A stretch of 38,519 bases of DNA, from assembly GCA_041658785.1 (NCBI GenBank), contig JBAZZL010000008.1:1-38519 (forward strand), read 5' to 3'. Below are positions 8,287 through 16,607 of the stretch, in pieces. Below the pieces are notes generated by a model. It saw only the letters and a program-made list of their open reading frames with translations, was not told the origin of the DNA and made no database searches. How positions within the stretch are numbered: position 1 is the first letter of the stretch; the number at the start of each line of letters is the position of its first letter. A program made the translations under genes and the position numbers. The stretch is from JAHJGG01 sp041658785. GTDB lineage: Bacteria; Patescibacteriota; Patescibacteriia; Magasanikbacterales; UBA922.

Positions 8287-8919
8287 ATGGTAATAATCGA
8301 TTTTGACGACACCCTATTTGATACCCAGGCATTCAAACAAGCCCGCCTAGAAGCGGTGCAACGTTTGGGCGTGTCCGAAGAAGAGTATTGGGAGACTTAT
8401 CGGCAGGCGCGCAGCGGTTCAGGCGGATTTATGACGTATAGCGACGAACGGCACGCAGAGATGCTGACGGCGCGCGGTTATAATTACTGCGAAATTTTGG
8501 CAACACTCCAAGAAACGACCGGCGATGCGGTAAAGAATTTTTTGTTTGAAGACACGGTTTTGTTTTTAAAAAATATTAAAGCGATAAATCAACCGATGGT
8601 CTTGCTTAGCCTGGGCAATCCGGGATTTCAGGAATTAAAGACAAAAGGATCTGGTATAGATAAATATTTTGACCGCATGTTTTTTGTTCATGATACCAAG
8701 ATGCATGTTTTGGCAGAGTTCTTCAAAAAGGTTACAGCAGATGGCGTCTGGTTTATTAATGATAAGATTGAAGAAACGCAAAAGCTGAAAAAAACTTTTC
8801 CCAAATTAAAACCAATTCTTAAAGTGTCAGAAAGGTTTGAGATTTCAGAATATAAAGAGAGCGGCTTTCCGTATTTTGATTTTTTGGAAGATATTGGAAA
8901 ATATATAAAAAAATCATAA
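8287..8919 (+). CDS. HAD-superfamily hydrolase
   Basis: The 210-residue protein starts MVIIDFDDTLFDT; the HAD motif I DFDDT places the nucleophile Asp near residue 5. Motif II is SLGN (about 121-124) and motif IV is FINDKIEE (about 155-162, with Asp as acid/Mg ligand). A helical cap of about 90 residues sits between motifs I and II. Substrate is unknown; a small phosphorylated metabolite is likely. The frame is open upstream through the TGCTTACTC repeat, but homology begins at the ATG at 8287. The stop codon overlaps the left end of a MITE-like element. Confidence 0.8.
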   Translation: MVIIDFDDTLFDTQAFKQARLEAVQRLGVSEEEYWETYRQARSGSGGFMTYSDERHAEMLTARGYNYCEILATLQETTGDAVKNFLFEDTVLFLKNIKAINQPMVLLSLGNPGFQELKTKGSGIDKYFDRMFFVHDTKMHVLAEFFKKVTADGVWFINDKIEETQKLKKTFPKLKPILKVSERFEISEYKESGFPYFDFLEDIGKYIKKS

Positions 8920-9092
8920 TTACTTTGAATTACGAAATGGCATCATTCGAAATAGAACACGGATTAAACGAATTTAACGGATAAAAACGAATTTGCTTAA
9001 ATTGGCCAAAAATTCGTTAAAATTAGTTTAATCCGTTAAATTCGTGTTCTATTAATCGTGGCAAAACTGGGGTTTCGTAATTCACAGTAATT
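8918..9092. mobile_element. MITE-like element, family A, copy 1
   Basis: Terminal inverted repeats AATTACTTTGAATTACGAAA (8918-8937) and its complement with one mismatch (9073-9092) bound about 175 bp. Inside is a second inverted repeat made of AACACG, GAATTTAACGG and CGAATT-type words (about 8955-9053). The left end overlaps the stop codon of the HAD gene and the right end stops 14 nt before the glmS ATG. Confidence 0.75.
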
Positions 9093-9106
9093 ATATTTAC
9101 AAACAT

Positions 9107-10945
9107 ATGTGTGGAATAGTCGCTTACATCGGCAATAAACAAGCAACGCCAATTTTATTAAACGGGCTGCGCCGTTTGGAATATCGGGGTTATGACAGCG
9201 CCGGAATAGCGATCATGATGCGTGATGCAAACAGCCTGACGCATATTGAACGAGTGCGGTCGGTGGGAAGGATTGATAATTTAGCGGAAAAATTGAAAGG
9301 ACGGGAATTGAGCGGTACGATTGGCATTGCCCACACTCGTTGGGCTACCCATGGCGGGGTTACTGAAGAGAATGCCCATCCTCATTTTGCCATGAACGGG
9401 AAACTGGCGCTGGCGCATAATGGAATTATTGAAAATTATCGCGAGTTGAAAGAAAAGTTGAAAAATAAGTATAAATTTGTTTCTGACACGGATACGGAAG
9501 TTTTGGCATTTTTGATTGGCGAGCATTACCGGGGAGATTTGCGGCAGGCAGTAGAGAGCGCCCTGCATCACGTGCGGGGCACTTATGGAATCGTGGTGTT
9601 GCACGCCGACCATCCGGATAGACTGGTAGCGGCGCGTTTGGGCAGTCCTTTGGTGGTCGGAGTCGGCGAGGGCGAGTATTATGTGGCGAGTGATGCCACG
9701 CCAATGCTTGCTTACACCAATAAATGTATTTTTTTGGAAGATGGCGAGGTGGCCGAGATCACCCGCGCCAAAATGGAAACTTACAATTTGCGAGACGAAG
9801 CAGTGATTAAATGCGTGGAAGAAATCGATTGGGACGAGGCGCAGGCGCAGAAGGGCGGTTTTTCTCATTTTATGCTGAAAGAAATTTTTGATCAGCCCAC
9901 AGTGGTGCAAGATGCAGTTCGCGGCCGGTATAATTTGGCAGAGGGGACGGCCTATTTGGGCGGGCTCAATATGACTGATGAAGAAATGAGGTCTATTCAG
10001 CGGATAGTGCTCATTGCTTGCGGTACGGCCAGCTACGCGGCCATGGCCGGCAAGTATGCCTTTGAACGTTTGGCTGGCATTCCAGTTGAGGTGGATGTGG
10101 CTAGTGAATTTCGCTATCGCGATCCGATTATCAATAACAAAACATTGGTGTTTGCGATTTCCCAATCAGGCGAAACAGCCGATACGTTGGCAGCGGTGCG
10201 AGAGGCCAAGCGCAAAGGCGCGTTTGTCCGCGGTATTGTCAATGTGATTGGTTCAACCATCGCGCGCGAAACTGACGGCGGCAGTTATATTCATGCCGGA
10301 CCGGAGCTGGCAGTGGCTTCTACCAAGGCCTACACCAACATGGTGGCAATACTTTTGTTGTATGCTTTGCAATTTGGCCGGCTAAAGCGCGTAACTCCTG
10401 TTGCCGGACAGCGTCTGCTTCATGCTTTACGGGAGGTTCCGGACAAAATGAAAATAATATTAAAGCAAAGCGATAAAATTAAGGCATTGGCATTGAAGTA
10501 TAAAGATTACGGAGATTTTTTATACTTGGGACGCGGCATCAATTACCCGGTTGCGCTTGAAGGTTCGCATAAGTTGAAAGAGATTTCCTACATCCACAGC
10601 GAAGCATATCCAGCCGGAGAGATGAAGCACGGAGTAAATGCGCTGCTAGAATCAAATTTTCCAGTTTTTGCCATTATGACAAAAAATCAGCTGTACGATA
10701 AAATGAGAAGCAATATTGAAGAAGTCAGAGCGCGAAAAAGCAAAGTGGTTTTATTGGCCACGGAAGGAGATGAATGTGCCAAAGAGCTGGCTGATGATGT
10801 CATCTATGTGCCGGAAACGACAGAATTATTGGAACCATTGCTCAACACCATTCCTTTGCAGTTGTTTGCTTATCACATTGCCGTGGCTTTGGAAAGAGAT
10901 GTTGATCGACCGCGTAATTTGGCCAAATCAGTAACTGTAGAATGA
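9107..10945 (+). CDS. glmS: glutamine--fructose-6-phosphate aminotransferase (isomerizing)
   Basis: GlmS converts fructose-6-phosphate and glutamine to glucosamine-6-phosphate, the first step to UDP-GlcNAc for peptidoglycan. The 612-residue length is normal. After Met1 the nucleophile Cys2 begins the class-II glutaminase domain (MCGIVAYIG; LRRLEYRGYDSAG; THGGVTEENAHPH, about 1-225). Two SIS domains follow: CGTASYAAMAGKY with SQSGETADT, and YLGRGINYPVALEGSHKLKE. The C-terminus DRPRNLAKSVTVE is typical. No glmS ribozyme-like region is evident; the upstream gap is filled by a MITE-like element. No Shine-Dalgarno sequence precedes the ATG. Confidence 0.98.
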   Translation: MCGIVAYIGNKQATPILLNGLRRLEYRGYDSAGIAIMMRDANSLTHIERVRSVGRIDNLAEKLKGRELSGTIGIAHTRWATHGGVTEENAHPHFAMNGKLALAHNGIIENYRELKEKLKNKYKFVSDTDTEVLAFLIGEHYRGDLRQAVESALHHVRGTYGIVVLHADHPDRLVAARLGSPLVVGVGEGEYYVASDATPMLAYTNKCIFLEDGEVAEITRAKMETYNLRDEAVIKCVEEIDWDEAQAQKGGFSHFMLKEIFDQPTVVQDAVRGRYNLAEGTAYLGGLNMTDEEMRSIQRIVLIACGTASYAAMAGKYAFERLAGIPVEVDVASEFRYRDPIINNKTLVFAISQSGETADTLAAVREAKRKGAFVRGIVNVIGSTIARETDGGSYIHAGPELAVASTKAYTNMVAILLLYALQFGRLKRVTPVAGQRLLHALREVPDKMKIILKQSDKIKALALKYKDYGDFLYLGRGINYPVALEGSHKLKEISYIHSEAYPAGEMKHGVNALLESNFPVFAIMTKNQLYDKMRSNIEEVRARKSKVVLLATEGDECAKELADDVIYVPETTELLEPLLNTIPLQLFAYHIAVALERDVDRPRNLAKSVTVE

Positions 10946-10995
10946 AATGATATGTTGGCAGTGATATTGGATTATAAATTAAAATTTAAATAACT

Positions 10996-11649
10996 ATGAA
11001 TTTAAAGGCAGTGGTTTACGATATGGACGGTCTTTTGGTTGACAGCATGAAACATTGGCTGGAGTTTGATATTGAATTTTTTAAAAAAAGAAAGATTGAT
11101 TACGATCCGCAGATTATCAAGCACTTTACCGGCAAGACAATAGTAGAATGCATGGCTTGGTTAAAAGATCATTTTAATTTGGTTGAATCAGTAGAAGAAT
11201 TGTGCCATGGAAGAGACGGCTGGATAGAAAAAATTTACGATGAACTTGCTGAAGTGATGCCAGGAGTTGATAATTTATTAAAGGCAGTGAAACAAAAGGG
11301 TTTGAAGCAGGCAATAGCTACCGGCGCTCCAAAAATAGCGGCGGAAAAATTAGTTGATCGTTTTGGCTGGCAGGGTTATTTTGATCAGCTGGTTTCGGTT
11401 GAGTGCACCAAATTGCCGGGGAAACCCAATCCGGGAGTATTCTTGCACGCCGCGAAAGTATTGGGGGTAGAACCAGAGCATTGTGTGGTGCTTGAAGATG
11501 CGGAAAATGGCGTGGCGGCAGCCAAAGCCGCTGGCATGAAGTGTGTTGCGGTGCCGGACAAACGCTGGAGTTTCGGCGATTTTTCACGGGCGGATTTGGC
11601 TGTTGATTCGCTGGAGGATAAGAGGGTGTTTGATTTTCTCGGGTTATAA
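10996..11649 (+). CDS. HAD subfamily IA phosphatase, beta-phosphoglucomutase-like (first of tandem pair)
   Basis: The 217-residue protein has motif I YDMDGLLVDS (nucleophile Asp9), motif II ATGAPK (about 108), motif III Lys in LPGKPNP (about 140) and motif IV VVLEDAENGVAAAKAAGM (about 161-178). This is the pattern of 2-deoxyglucose-6-phosphatase/beta-PGM-like HADs. The substrate cannot be named. It starts a run of tightly spaced genes: the next HAD begins 5 nt after it. Confidence 0.88.
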   Translation: MNLKAVVYDMDGLLVDSMKHWLEFDIEFFKKRKIDYDPQIIKHFTGKTIVECMAWLKDHFNLVESVEELCHGRDGWIEKIYDELAEVMPGVDNLLKAVKQKGLKQAIATGAPKIAAEKLVDRFGWQGYFDQLVSVECTKLPGKPNPGVFLHAAKVLGVEPEHCVVLEDAENGVAAAKAAGMKCVAVPDKRWSFGDFSRADLAVDSLEDKRVFDFLGL

Positions 11650-11654
11650 AATAT

Positions 11655-12314
11655 ATGGAAAAGAAAATAAAAGCGATTATTTTTGACATGGATGGGGTGT
11701 TGATTGATAGCGAGTTGTATTGGGGCGAGATAGAAAGAGATTTTTTTGAATCGAGAGGGGTTAAATACACCAAGAGAATAAATTCTCAAGTCAGAGGCAG
11801 ACCGGAAAAAGAAATGGTCGCTTGGGCCAAGCGCGAGTATGGTTTTACTGAAACAGTGGATGAATTGCTGGCGATCCGGGACCGGATGACAGAAAAAATT
11901 TATTCGGTTAGAGCCAGGCCGATGGCGGGGATTGAGGATCTGCTAAAGAAAATACGCAAAAAAGGTTACAAAAGCGGGATAGCCTCAAGTTCTGTATTGA
12001 GACGGATCAAAATGATAGTGGAGCGCTTGGGTTGGCAAAGTTTTTTTGATAAGCTGATGTCTTCGGTGGACGAGGGGTGTGACGGAAAACCGGCTCCGGA
12101 CATTTATTTACGCGCCACAAAAGCCTTGACGGCGGCGCCCGAAAACTGCGTCGTATTGGAAGACACGGAAAATGGAGTGAGGGCGGCCAAAAGGGCGGGA
12201 ATGAGGTGTGTGGCGATTACCGATAAGCGATGGCAACATGGAGATTTATCCCGGGCCGATTTGCTGATTGATTCGTTGGCGGATAAAAAACTATTTGAAT
12301 ATTTAAATTTGTAA
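11655..12314 (+). CDS. HAD subfamily IA phosphatase, beta-phosphoglucomutase-like (second of tandem pair)
   Basis: The 219-residue protein is a paralogue of the gene just upstream, with the same motifs (FDMDGVLIDS; ASSS; GKPAPDIY; VVLEDTENGVRAAKRAGM) and a nearly identical C-terminal frame of DKRW..GD.SRADL..DSL.DK..F.. It arose by tandem duplication. The two may have split substrate specificity. It is 2 nt from yvcK, so cotranscription is expected. Confidence 0.88.
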   Translation: MEKKIKAIIFDMDGVLIDSELYWGEIERDFFESRGVKYTKRINSQVRGRPEKEMVAWAKREYGFTETVDELLAIRDRMTEKIYSVRARPMAGIEDLLKKIRKKGYKSGIASSSVLRRIKMIVERLGWQSFFDKLMSSVDEGCDGKPAPDIYLRATKALTAAPENCVVLEDTENGVRAAKRAGMRCVAITDKRWQHGDLSRADLLIDSLADKKLFEYLNL

Positions 12315-12316
12315 TT

Positions 12317-13285
12317 ATGTCCAAGAAAAAAGTTGTGGTAATCGGCGGCGGCAATGGGAGCGCTATTTCCATCAGCGCTTTAAAACAATTTAAGGATGAA
12401 AAGGATGGGGTGGAAATTTCCGCTATTGTTTCTATGAGCGACTCGGGCGGTTCTTCGGGGCGTCTAAGAAAAGAGTTTGACACTTTGCCTCCCGGGGATA
12501 TTATGCGCGCAGTACTCGCTATGTCGCGTTATGATTATGATATGTTGAAGATGATTTTTCACCGGAAAAGATTTACCGGAGCAGGAAAATTAGATGAGCA
12601 TAATTTGGGAAATTTATTTTTGGCGCTGGCCGAAAGATATGCCGGAGATTATTTGCAGGCCGTCCGCGTTTTGGAGCAGGCAGTGGGGGCGGTTGGGACA
12701 GTTTATCCGGTTACATTGGATAAAACGGATTTGGCAGTTGAACTCACCAACGGCGCGGTGGTCAGAGGCGAAGCAGAAATTGATCGGCCGGATTATAGCC
12801 GGGCATTTAAAATAAAAAAAGCGTGGCTGGATCCGTCAGCCAAAATTTTTAATGAAGCTAAAAGAGTTATTGAAGAAGCGGATGATATTATTTTGGGGCC
12901 CGGCAGTTTGTACACTAGCGTTATCGCCGCGTTGCTGCCGGACGGAGTCAAAGAGGCGATTGCCAATTCGAGCGCCAAATTGATTTATATTTTTGGCGGA
13001 GCGCATGAAACAAATGGAGAAACAGGCCCTGACGCAGCCAGCGGTTTTTTTGTCCAGTTGGAAAATTATTTGCCGCGCCGGCTGGATCTGATTGTACGCA
13101 ATAATCATGCGGTAACAGAAAAAGAACGGATGGTTTATATCAGAAAAAATTGGGAAACGGTTGTATTTGATAAAGAGAATATGGATGGGTATAATATTGT
13201 CAGCGCGGATTTTGAAAAAGAAGTCGGAGGGTTGGAGGCAAAGAAATTGGGTAAAATTTTAAAAAAAGCGGTCAATAATTTGTAA
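12317..13285 (+). CDS. yvcK: YvcK/CofD-like protein (gluconeogenesis factor family)
   Basis: The 322-residue protein has the nucleotide-binding start VVVIGGGNGS, DSGGSSGRLRKEFDTLPPGD (about 43-62), a conserved GNLFLA (about 98) and GPGSLYTSVIAALLPDGV (about 193-210). These define the YvcK branch of the CofD/2-phospho-L-lactate transferase-like fold. In Firmicutes and Actinobacteria YvcK binds UDP-sugars and is needed for cell shape on gluconeogenic carbon sources. Its place downstream of glmS and two sugar-phosphatase-like HADs fits a link to amino-sugar or wall metabolism (inference). It is cytosolic. Confidence 0.92.
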   Translation: MSKKKVVVIGGGNGSAISISALKQFKDEKDGVEISAIVSMSDSGGSSGRLRKEFDTLPPGDIMRAVLAMSRYDYDMLKMIFHRKRFTGAGKLDEHNLGNLFLALAERYAGDYLQAVRVLEQAVGAVGTVYPVTLDKTDLAVELTNGAVVRGEAEIDRPDYSRAFKIKKAWLDPSAKIFNEAKRVIEEADDIILGPGSLYTSVIAALLPDGVKEAIANSSAKLIYIFGGAHETNGETGPDAASGFFVQLENYLPRRLDLIVRNNHAVTEKERMVYIRKNWETVVFDKENMDGYNIVSADFEKEVGGLEAKKLGKILKKAVNNL

Positions 13286-13288
13286 TTT

Positions 13289-13627
13289 ATGGAAATTAAA
13301 AAAGAAAAACAAGAAAAGATTTTTGCTATTAAGTTTACGGTCGAGGATAATGGCAAAACCGCTGGCCGGGCTTATTTGTATTTGCTTTATAATGATTTGC
13401 ATGAAGAGCCGTATGGGTTTATGGAGGATGTTTATGTGAAAGAAGAATATCGCGGGAAAGGCGCGGGCAAGCAGTTGGTAGAAGCCCTGATTCAAGAAGC
13501 AAAAGCGCAGGGATGTTACAAGCTTTTAGGAACCAGCAGAAATTCAAGGCCTAAAGTGCATAAGTTTTATGAAAGATTTGGCTTTGAAAAATGGGGGGTG
13601 GAGTTTAGGATGAACCTTAACCATTGA
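13289..13627 (+). CDS. GNAT-family N-acetyltransferase
   Basis: The short (112-residue) GNAT has the acetyl-CoA-binding motif A VYVKEEYRGKGAGKQLVEALIQEAKAQG (about 49-76; Q/RxxGxG/A signature RGKGAG) and motif B NSRPKVHKFYERFGFEKW. It starts 3 nt after yvcK, so it belongs to that operon. The acceptor substrate is unknown. Confidence 0.85.
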   Translation: MEIKKEKQEKIFAIKFTVEDNGKTAGRAYLYLLYNDLHEEPYGFMEDVYVKEEYRGKGAGKQLVEALIQEAKAQGCYKLLGTSRNSRPKVHKFYERFGFEKWGVEFRMNLNH

Positions 13628-13655
13628 TTTTTTTACGAATTAACGCGAATTGTGT

Positions 13656-14849
13656 ATGAATTTATACGAATTTGAAGGCAAACAATTTTTTGCCAAGCAT
13701 GGAATTGAAGCGCCTAAAGGATTCCAAGTTCGTCGAGGAGAAGATTTTAAAAAGAAATATCAAGAATCAGGTTTGAGTGAGGTTGTGGTGAAAGCGCAAG
13801 TTTTGTCCGGAAAGCGGGGTAAAAATAATGCCATTAAATTTTGCGCTTCCGCGGATGAGGTTGAGAGCGCTGTGAAAGATTTGTTTAATATAGAAATGCG
13901 CGGCCAGTACGTTGCCGCTGTTAGAATTGAAGAAAAATTGGATATTGTGGAGGAACACTATCTTTCTATCACCTATGATACTAATGCTCGCCAGCCGATT
14001 TTGGTTTATTCAGCCGCCGGAGGCGCGGATATTGAGGGTGTGCCGGAAGAGAAGATTGAGAAAGTAATGTTGGATATTCGTGACACGACGGTTAATGCGA
14101 TTAAGGAGGGGAAATTGGTAATTAGTAATTGGAAATTGGGGATAGAAGCAAAGATTGTACAACAGCTCTGGGAATGTTTTTTGCAAGAAGATTGCCGGTT
14201 GGTTGAAATTAACCCCCTTGTTAAAACAAAAGACGGACGGTGGGTCGCGGCAGATGCCAAAGTGGCGATTGATGATGATGCCATTTTTCGCCATGAAGAA
14301 TGGAAAGAATTGGCACCGCGCACGATGATGGGTCGTCCGCCCACGGAACGAGAAATTGAGGCGCAAAAAATTGATGCCGTGGAAAAGTATTATCAAGGCA
14401 CCGCCGGAAAGTATATTGAGATGGAAGGCGATATCGCGATTTTGTTTTCTGGCGGCGGAGCGAGTATCGCCAATATGGACGCTTTAATTCAGCAAGGTCT
14501 GAAGCCGGCCAATTATACCGAGTATTCAGGCAATCCGCCGCGGGAAAAGGTTTATGTTTTGACCAAAATTGTTTTATCCAAACCGGGGTTAAAAGGACTG
14601 TGGATCTGCGGCGGGGTGGCGAATTTTACTAATATTCTAGAAACATTCAATGGCATTGTTGACGCGTTGGATGAAATCAAACCCGCTTATCCAATTGTCG
14701 TACGCCGCGCCGGACCGTTTGAAAAAGAAGGAATGGAATCAATGCGAGAGTGCGGGGCGAGGAATAATTTAAATATGAAGTTGTTTGGAAAAGAGGTGAG
14801 TATGAGCGAGACGGCGGGGGTGTTGGCGGGGTTAGTTCGAAGCCAATAG
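13656..14849 (+). CDS. ATP-citrate lyase, ATP-grasp subunit (AclB / citryl-CoA synthetase type)
   Basis: The 397-residue protein starts MNLYEFEGKQFFAKHGI with an ATP-grasp domain (about 1-220, including VVVKAQVLSGKRG and LVEINPLVKTKDG). The C-terminal half (about 245-395) is of the citrate-lyase and not the succinyl-CoA synthetase type: LFSGGGASIANMD, ANYTEYSGNPP, CGGVANFTNILETFNGI and VVRRAGPF. It should form citryl-CoA from citrate, CoA and ATP with the next gene product. Length matches the small subunit of Chlorobium-type ACL. The ATG at 13656 is preferred to an in-frame TTG at 13650. The next gene follows after 2 nt. A generic annotation would be sucC. Confidence 0.82.
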   Translation: MNLYEFEGKQFFAKHGIEAPKGFQVRRGEDFKKKYQESGLSEVVVKAQVLSGKRGKNNAIKFCASADEVESAVKDLFNIEMRGQYVAAVRIEEKLDIVEEHYLSITYDTNARQPILVYSAAGGADIEGVPEEKIEKVMLDIRDTTVNAIKEGKLVISNWKLGIEAKIVQQLWECFLQEDCRLVEINPLVKTKDGRWVAADAKVAIDDDAIFRHEEWKELAPRTMMGRPPTEREIEAQKIDAVEKYYQGTAGKYIEMEGDIAILFSGGGASIANMDALIQQGLKPANYTEYSGNPPREKVYVLTKIVLSKPGLKGLWICGGVANFTNILETFNGIVDALDEIKPAYPIVVRRAGPFEKEGMESMRECGARNNLNMKLFGKEVSMSETAGVLAGLVRSQ

Positions 14850-14851
14850 TT

Positions 14852-15871
14852 ATGTCGATTTTAATAAACCAAAACACCAAAGTCATTGTCCAAGGTATTA
14901 CCGGCAAAGAAGGCCAAAGCGCCACGCGGGCCATGTTGGAATATGGAACAAACGTCGTTGCCGGCGTACGGCCGGGCAAGGCCGGGGAAAAGGTGGAAGG
15001 GGTGCCGGTATTTGATACAGTGAAAGAGGCGTTGACGGCGGCCGCGGGTAGAGACGCCCCGCCGGGGCGTCTCTCTGATGTCAAAAATGCCATAGCGGGG
15101 GATGGACCGTCGAGAGATGCCATAGCGGGAGGCCGTCCCACGAGAGACGCCCCAGCGGGGCATCAGCACGAGGGTGTTGTTGCTGCCATTTATGTGCCGC
15201 CATTTGCCGCCAAAGCCGCTATGTTGGAAGCAATTGAGGCGGGGATTCCGCTGATTAATATTATTGCCGAGCGCGTGCCGATTCAAGATACTGCATATTG
15301 CCTGGCGGCAGCCAAAGAAAAAGGAATCCGAATCATTGGACCTAGTTCTTTGGGCTTTATAAATCCAGGGGTAGGGCGAGTTGGCGTGGTAGGCGGGCCA
15401 AAAAATCAAGCAGACGAAGTTTTTCAACCTGGCAATATCGGAGTCATATCTCGGTCAGGCGGCATGACGAACGAAGTGTCGTGGCAGATTCGCAAAGCGG
15501 GTTTGGGGCAGAGCGCGGCGGCGCATGTGGGCGGAGATTTGCTAATGGGAACGACATACGCAGATCTTCTTCGTCTATTTGAAAAAGATGAACAAACAAG
15601 AGCCGTTGTTATTTTTGGCGAACATGGCGGTAGTTATGAATTTGAAATTATTGATTTAATAAACAATAAAGAATATACCAAACCACTGGCCATCTATATC
15701 GGGGGCAAGTTTGCCAATTTACTTCCAGAAGGAATGAACATCGGCCATGCGGGCGCGATTGTCGGCCGCGGGCAGGGGGCGGAGGAAAAAGCGCGAGCGC
15801 TTTCGGAAGTGGGAGTGATGGTGGCGGAGAGGTATGAGGAGTTGGCGGAGTTGGTGAGGCCTTTTGATTAA
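14852..15871 (+). CDS. ATP-citrate lyase, CoA-binding/phosphohistidine subunit (SucD-like), with repeat insertion
   Basis: The 339-residue protein has a CoA-binding Rossmann start (TKVIVQGITGKEGQSATRAM) and a ligase domain with SRSGGMTNEVSWQI, HVGGDLLMGTTYADLL, FGEHGGSYEFEI and NIGHAGAIVGRG (His near residue 299 is the phospho-His). SRSGGM and the GGD segment match ATP-citrate lyase better than SucD. Residues about 63-106 are an extra, low-complexity Gly/Ala/Pro/Arg stretch between FDTVKEAL and VVAAIYVPP, encoded by palindromic repeat DNA. The stop codon is the TAA that opens the first REP. It is cytosolic and the partner of the preceding gene product. Confidence 0.82.
   Translation: MSILINQNTKVIVQGITGKEGQSATRAMLEYGTNVVAGVRPGKAGEKVEGVPVFDTVKEALTAAAGRDAPPGRLSDVKNAIAGDGPSRDAIAGGRPTRDAPAGHQHEGVVAAIYVPPFAAKAAMLEAIEAGIPLINIIAERVPIQDTAYCLAAAKEKGIRIIGPSSLGFINPGVGRVGVVGGPKNQADEVFQPGNIGVISRSGGMTNEVSWQIRKAGLGQSAAAHVGGDLLMGTTYADLLRLFEKDEQTRAVVIFGEHGGSYEFEIIDLINNKEYTKPLAIYIGGKFANLLPEGMNIGHAGAIVGRGQGAEEKARALSEVGVMVAERYEELAELVRPFD
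15040..15170 (+). repeat. in-frame palindromic repeat insertion inside the SucD-like gene
   Basis: A perfect palindrome GAGACGCCCC-GCC-GGGGCGTCTC (15051-15073) is followed by degenerate copies of a GAGA.GCC..AGCGGG unit (about 15085-15165). The block keeps the reading frame and adds about 44 residues in a loop between two core secondary-structure elements. It resembles in concept the Rickettsia palindromic elements that insert in-frame into protein genes. Confidence 0.7.
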
Positions 15872-15913
15872 TCTACCCTGCTTTAGCAGGGGTCAAGAAG
15901 CTTTAGCTTCACG
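15869..15913 (+). repeat. REP1, left boundary of the RAYT unit
   Basis: The REP begins TAATCTACC and holds two stems with TTTA loops: CCCTGC-TTTA-GCAGGG and GAAGC-TTTA-GCTTC. Its first three bases are the stop codon of the SucD-like gene. Confidence 0.85.
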
Positions 15914-15919
15914 TTTGCT

Positions 15920-16480
15920 ATGGCAAACTATCCGTCTGGTGTTTACTTCCTCACCGGTTCGACATTTCTACATTTCCCATACTTTCAAGACTCGGAGCAA
16001 AAAGAAATCGTGCTAGATCAAATCAAGAAATTAAAAAAGCAATGGAATATCCAAATCAGCGCGTTTAGCATCCAGATTAATCATTATCATCTATTGTTTC
16101 AAGCAAGAACGGAAGGGCAGGTGGCAAAAGCAAAACAAATCATGCATGGTGGCACGAGTTACCAATACGGAAAAAAATATCGGATGAAGTACAAAGAACT
16201 GTGGGGGACGCAAAAAACGATGCGGGTTTGGTCGGAACAAATGTATTGGAAAGTCGCGGCATATATCTGCGGGAATTTATTAAAACACCATGAAGTCGGC
16301 ACATTTAAAGAATTGGAATCAAATCCATTTTCCAGTTACGGCTATTTTGCAGACAAGTGTGGCGAAGATTTCATGAAAGAAGGCATTTATGGGATAATTG
16401 ACGTGGAGGAGAGCGTGCAGGGAGAACTTGATTGGGAGGAGATAAAGCAAGCGCGTCTTTCGCGGTACAGTCCGGTGTGA
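15920..16480 (+). CDS. REP-associated tyrosine transposase (RAYT, IS200/Y1-like HUH)
   Basis: The 186-residue protein has the HUH motif in FSIQINHYHLLFQ (His55, His57). The conserved RAYT C-terminal part includes YICGNLLKHHEVGTFKELESNPFSSYGYF, where Tyr115 is the best candidate for the catalytic tyrosine. Such enzymes cut and rejoin single-stranded DNA at REP sequences and are thought to spread REPs. The flanking REPs are its expected substrates. The start codon lies inside a small hairpin, GTTTGC-TATG-GCAAAC (15914-15929), which could limit translation. It appears intact. Confidence 0.9.
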   Translation: MANYPSGVYFLTGSTFLHFPYFQDSEQKEIVLDQIKKLKKQWNIQISAFSIQINHYHLLFQARTEGQVAKAKQIMHGGTSYQYGKKYRMKYKELWGTQKTMRVWSEQMYWKVAAYICGNLLKHHEVGTFKELESNPFSSYGYFADKCGEDFMKEGIYGIIDVEESVQGELDWEEIKQARLSRYSPV

Positions 16481-16520
16481 GCTAAAGCTCACCGAACCCC
16501 CGCTAAAGCGGGGTAGATTA
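16473..16520 (-). repeat. REP2, right boundary of the RAYT unit
   Basis: This inverted REP has stems GTGAGC-TAAA-GCTCAC and CCCCGC-TAAA-GCGGGG and ends in TAGATTA. It contains the RAYT stop codon TGA (16478-16480). It is identical over 48 bp to REP4 (17160-17207). Confidence 0.9.
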
Positions 16521-16549
16521 TTTATTCACTTTAGGGGAGGATGTTAAAC

Positions 16550-16593
16550 TAATCTACCGCGCTTTAGCGCGGGTCAAGCGGCTTTAGCCGCTC
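16550..16593 (+). repeat. REP3, left boundary of the unknown 180-residue gene
   Basis: Same layout as REP1: TAATCTACC, then CCGCGC-TTTA-GCGCGG and AGCGGC-TTTA-GCCGCT. The stem bases differ from REP1 but remain self-complementary, so the structure is conserved rather than the sequence. Thirty bp separate it from REP2. Confidence 0.88.
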
Positions 16594-16607
16594 GGGATGG
16601 TAATTGT

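Larger units (their letters stand above)
15869..16520 (+). mobile_element. REP-RAYT-REP unit
   Basis: The RAYT gene lies between two REPs in inverted orientation, whose outer ends are TAATCTACC and its complement. The REPs overlap the stop codon of the upstream gene and the stop codon of the RAYT itself, so the unit is very compact (about 650 bp). Confidence 0.8.

Noticed and set aside
9281..10165. 294-residue minus-strand frame opposite glmS
   Set aside because: It has no recognisable domain and lies fully inside glmS.
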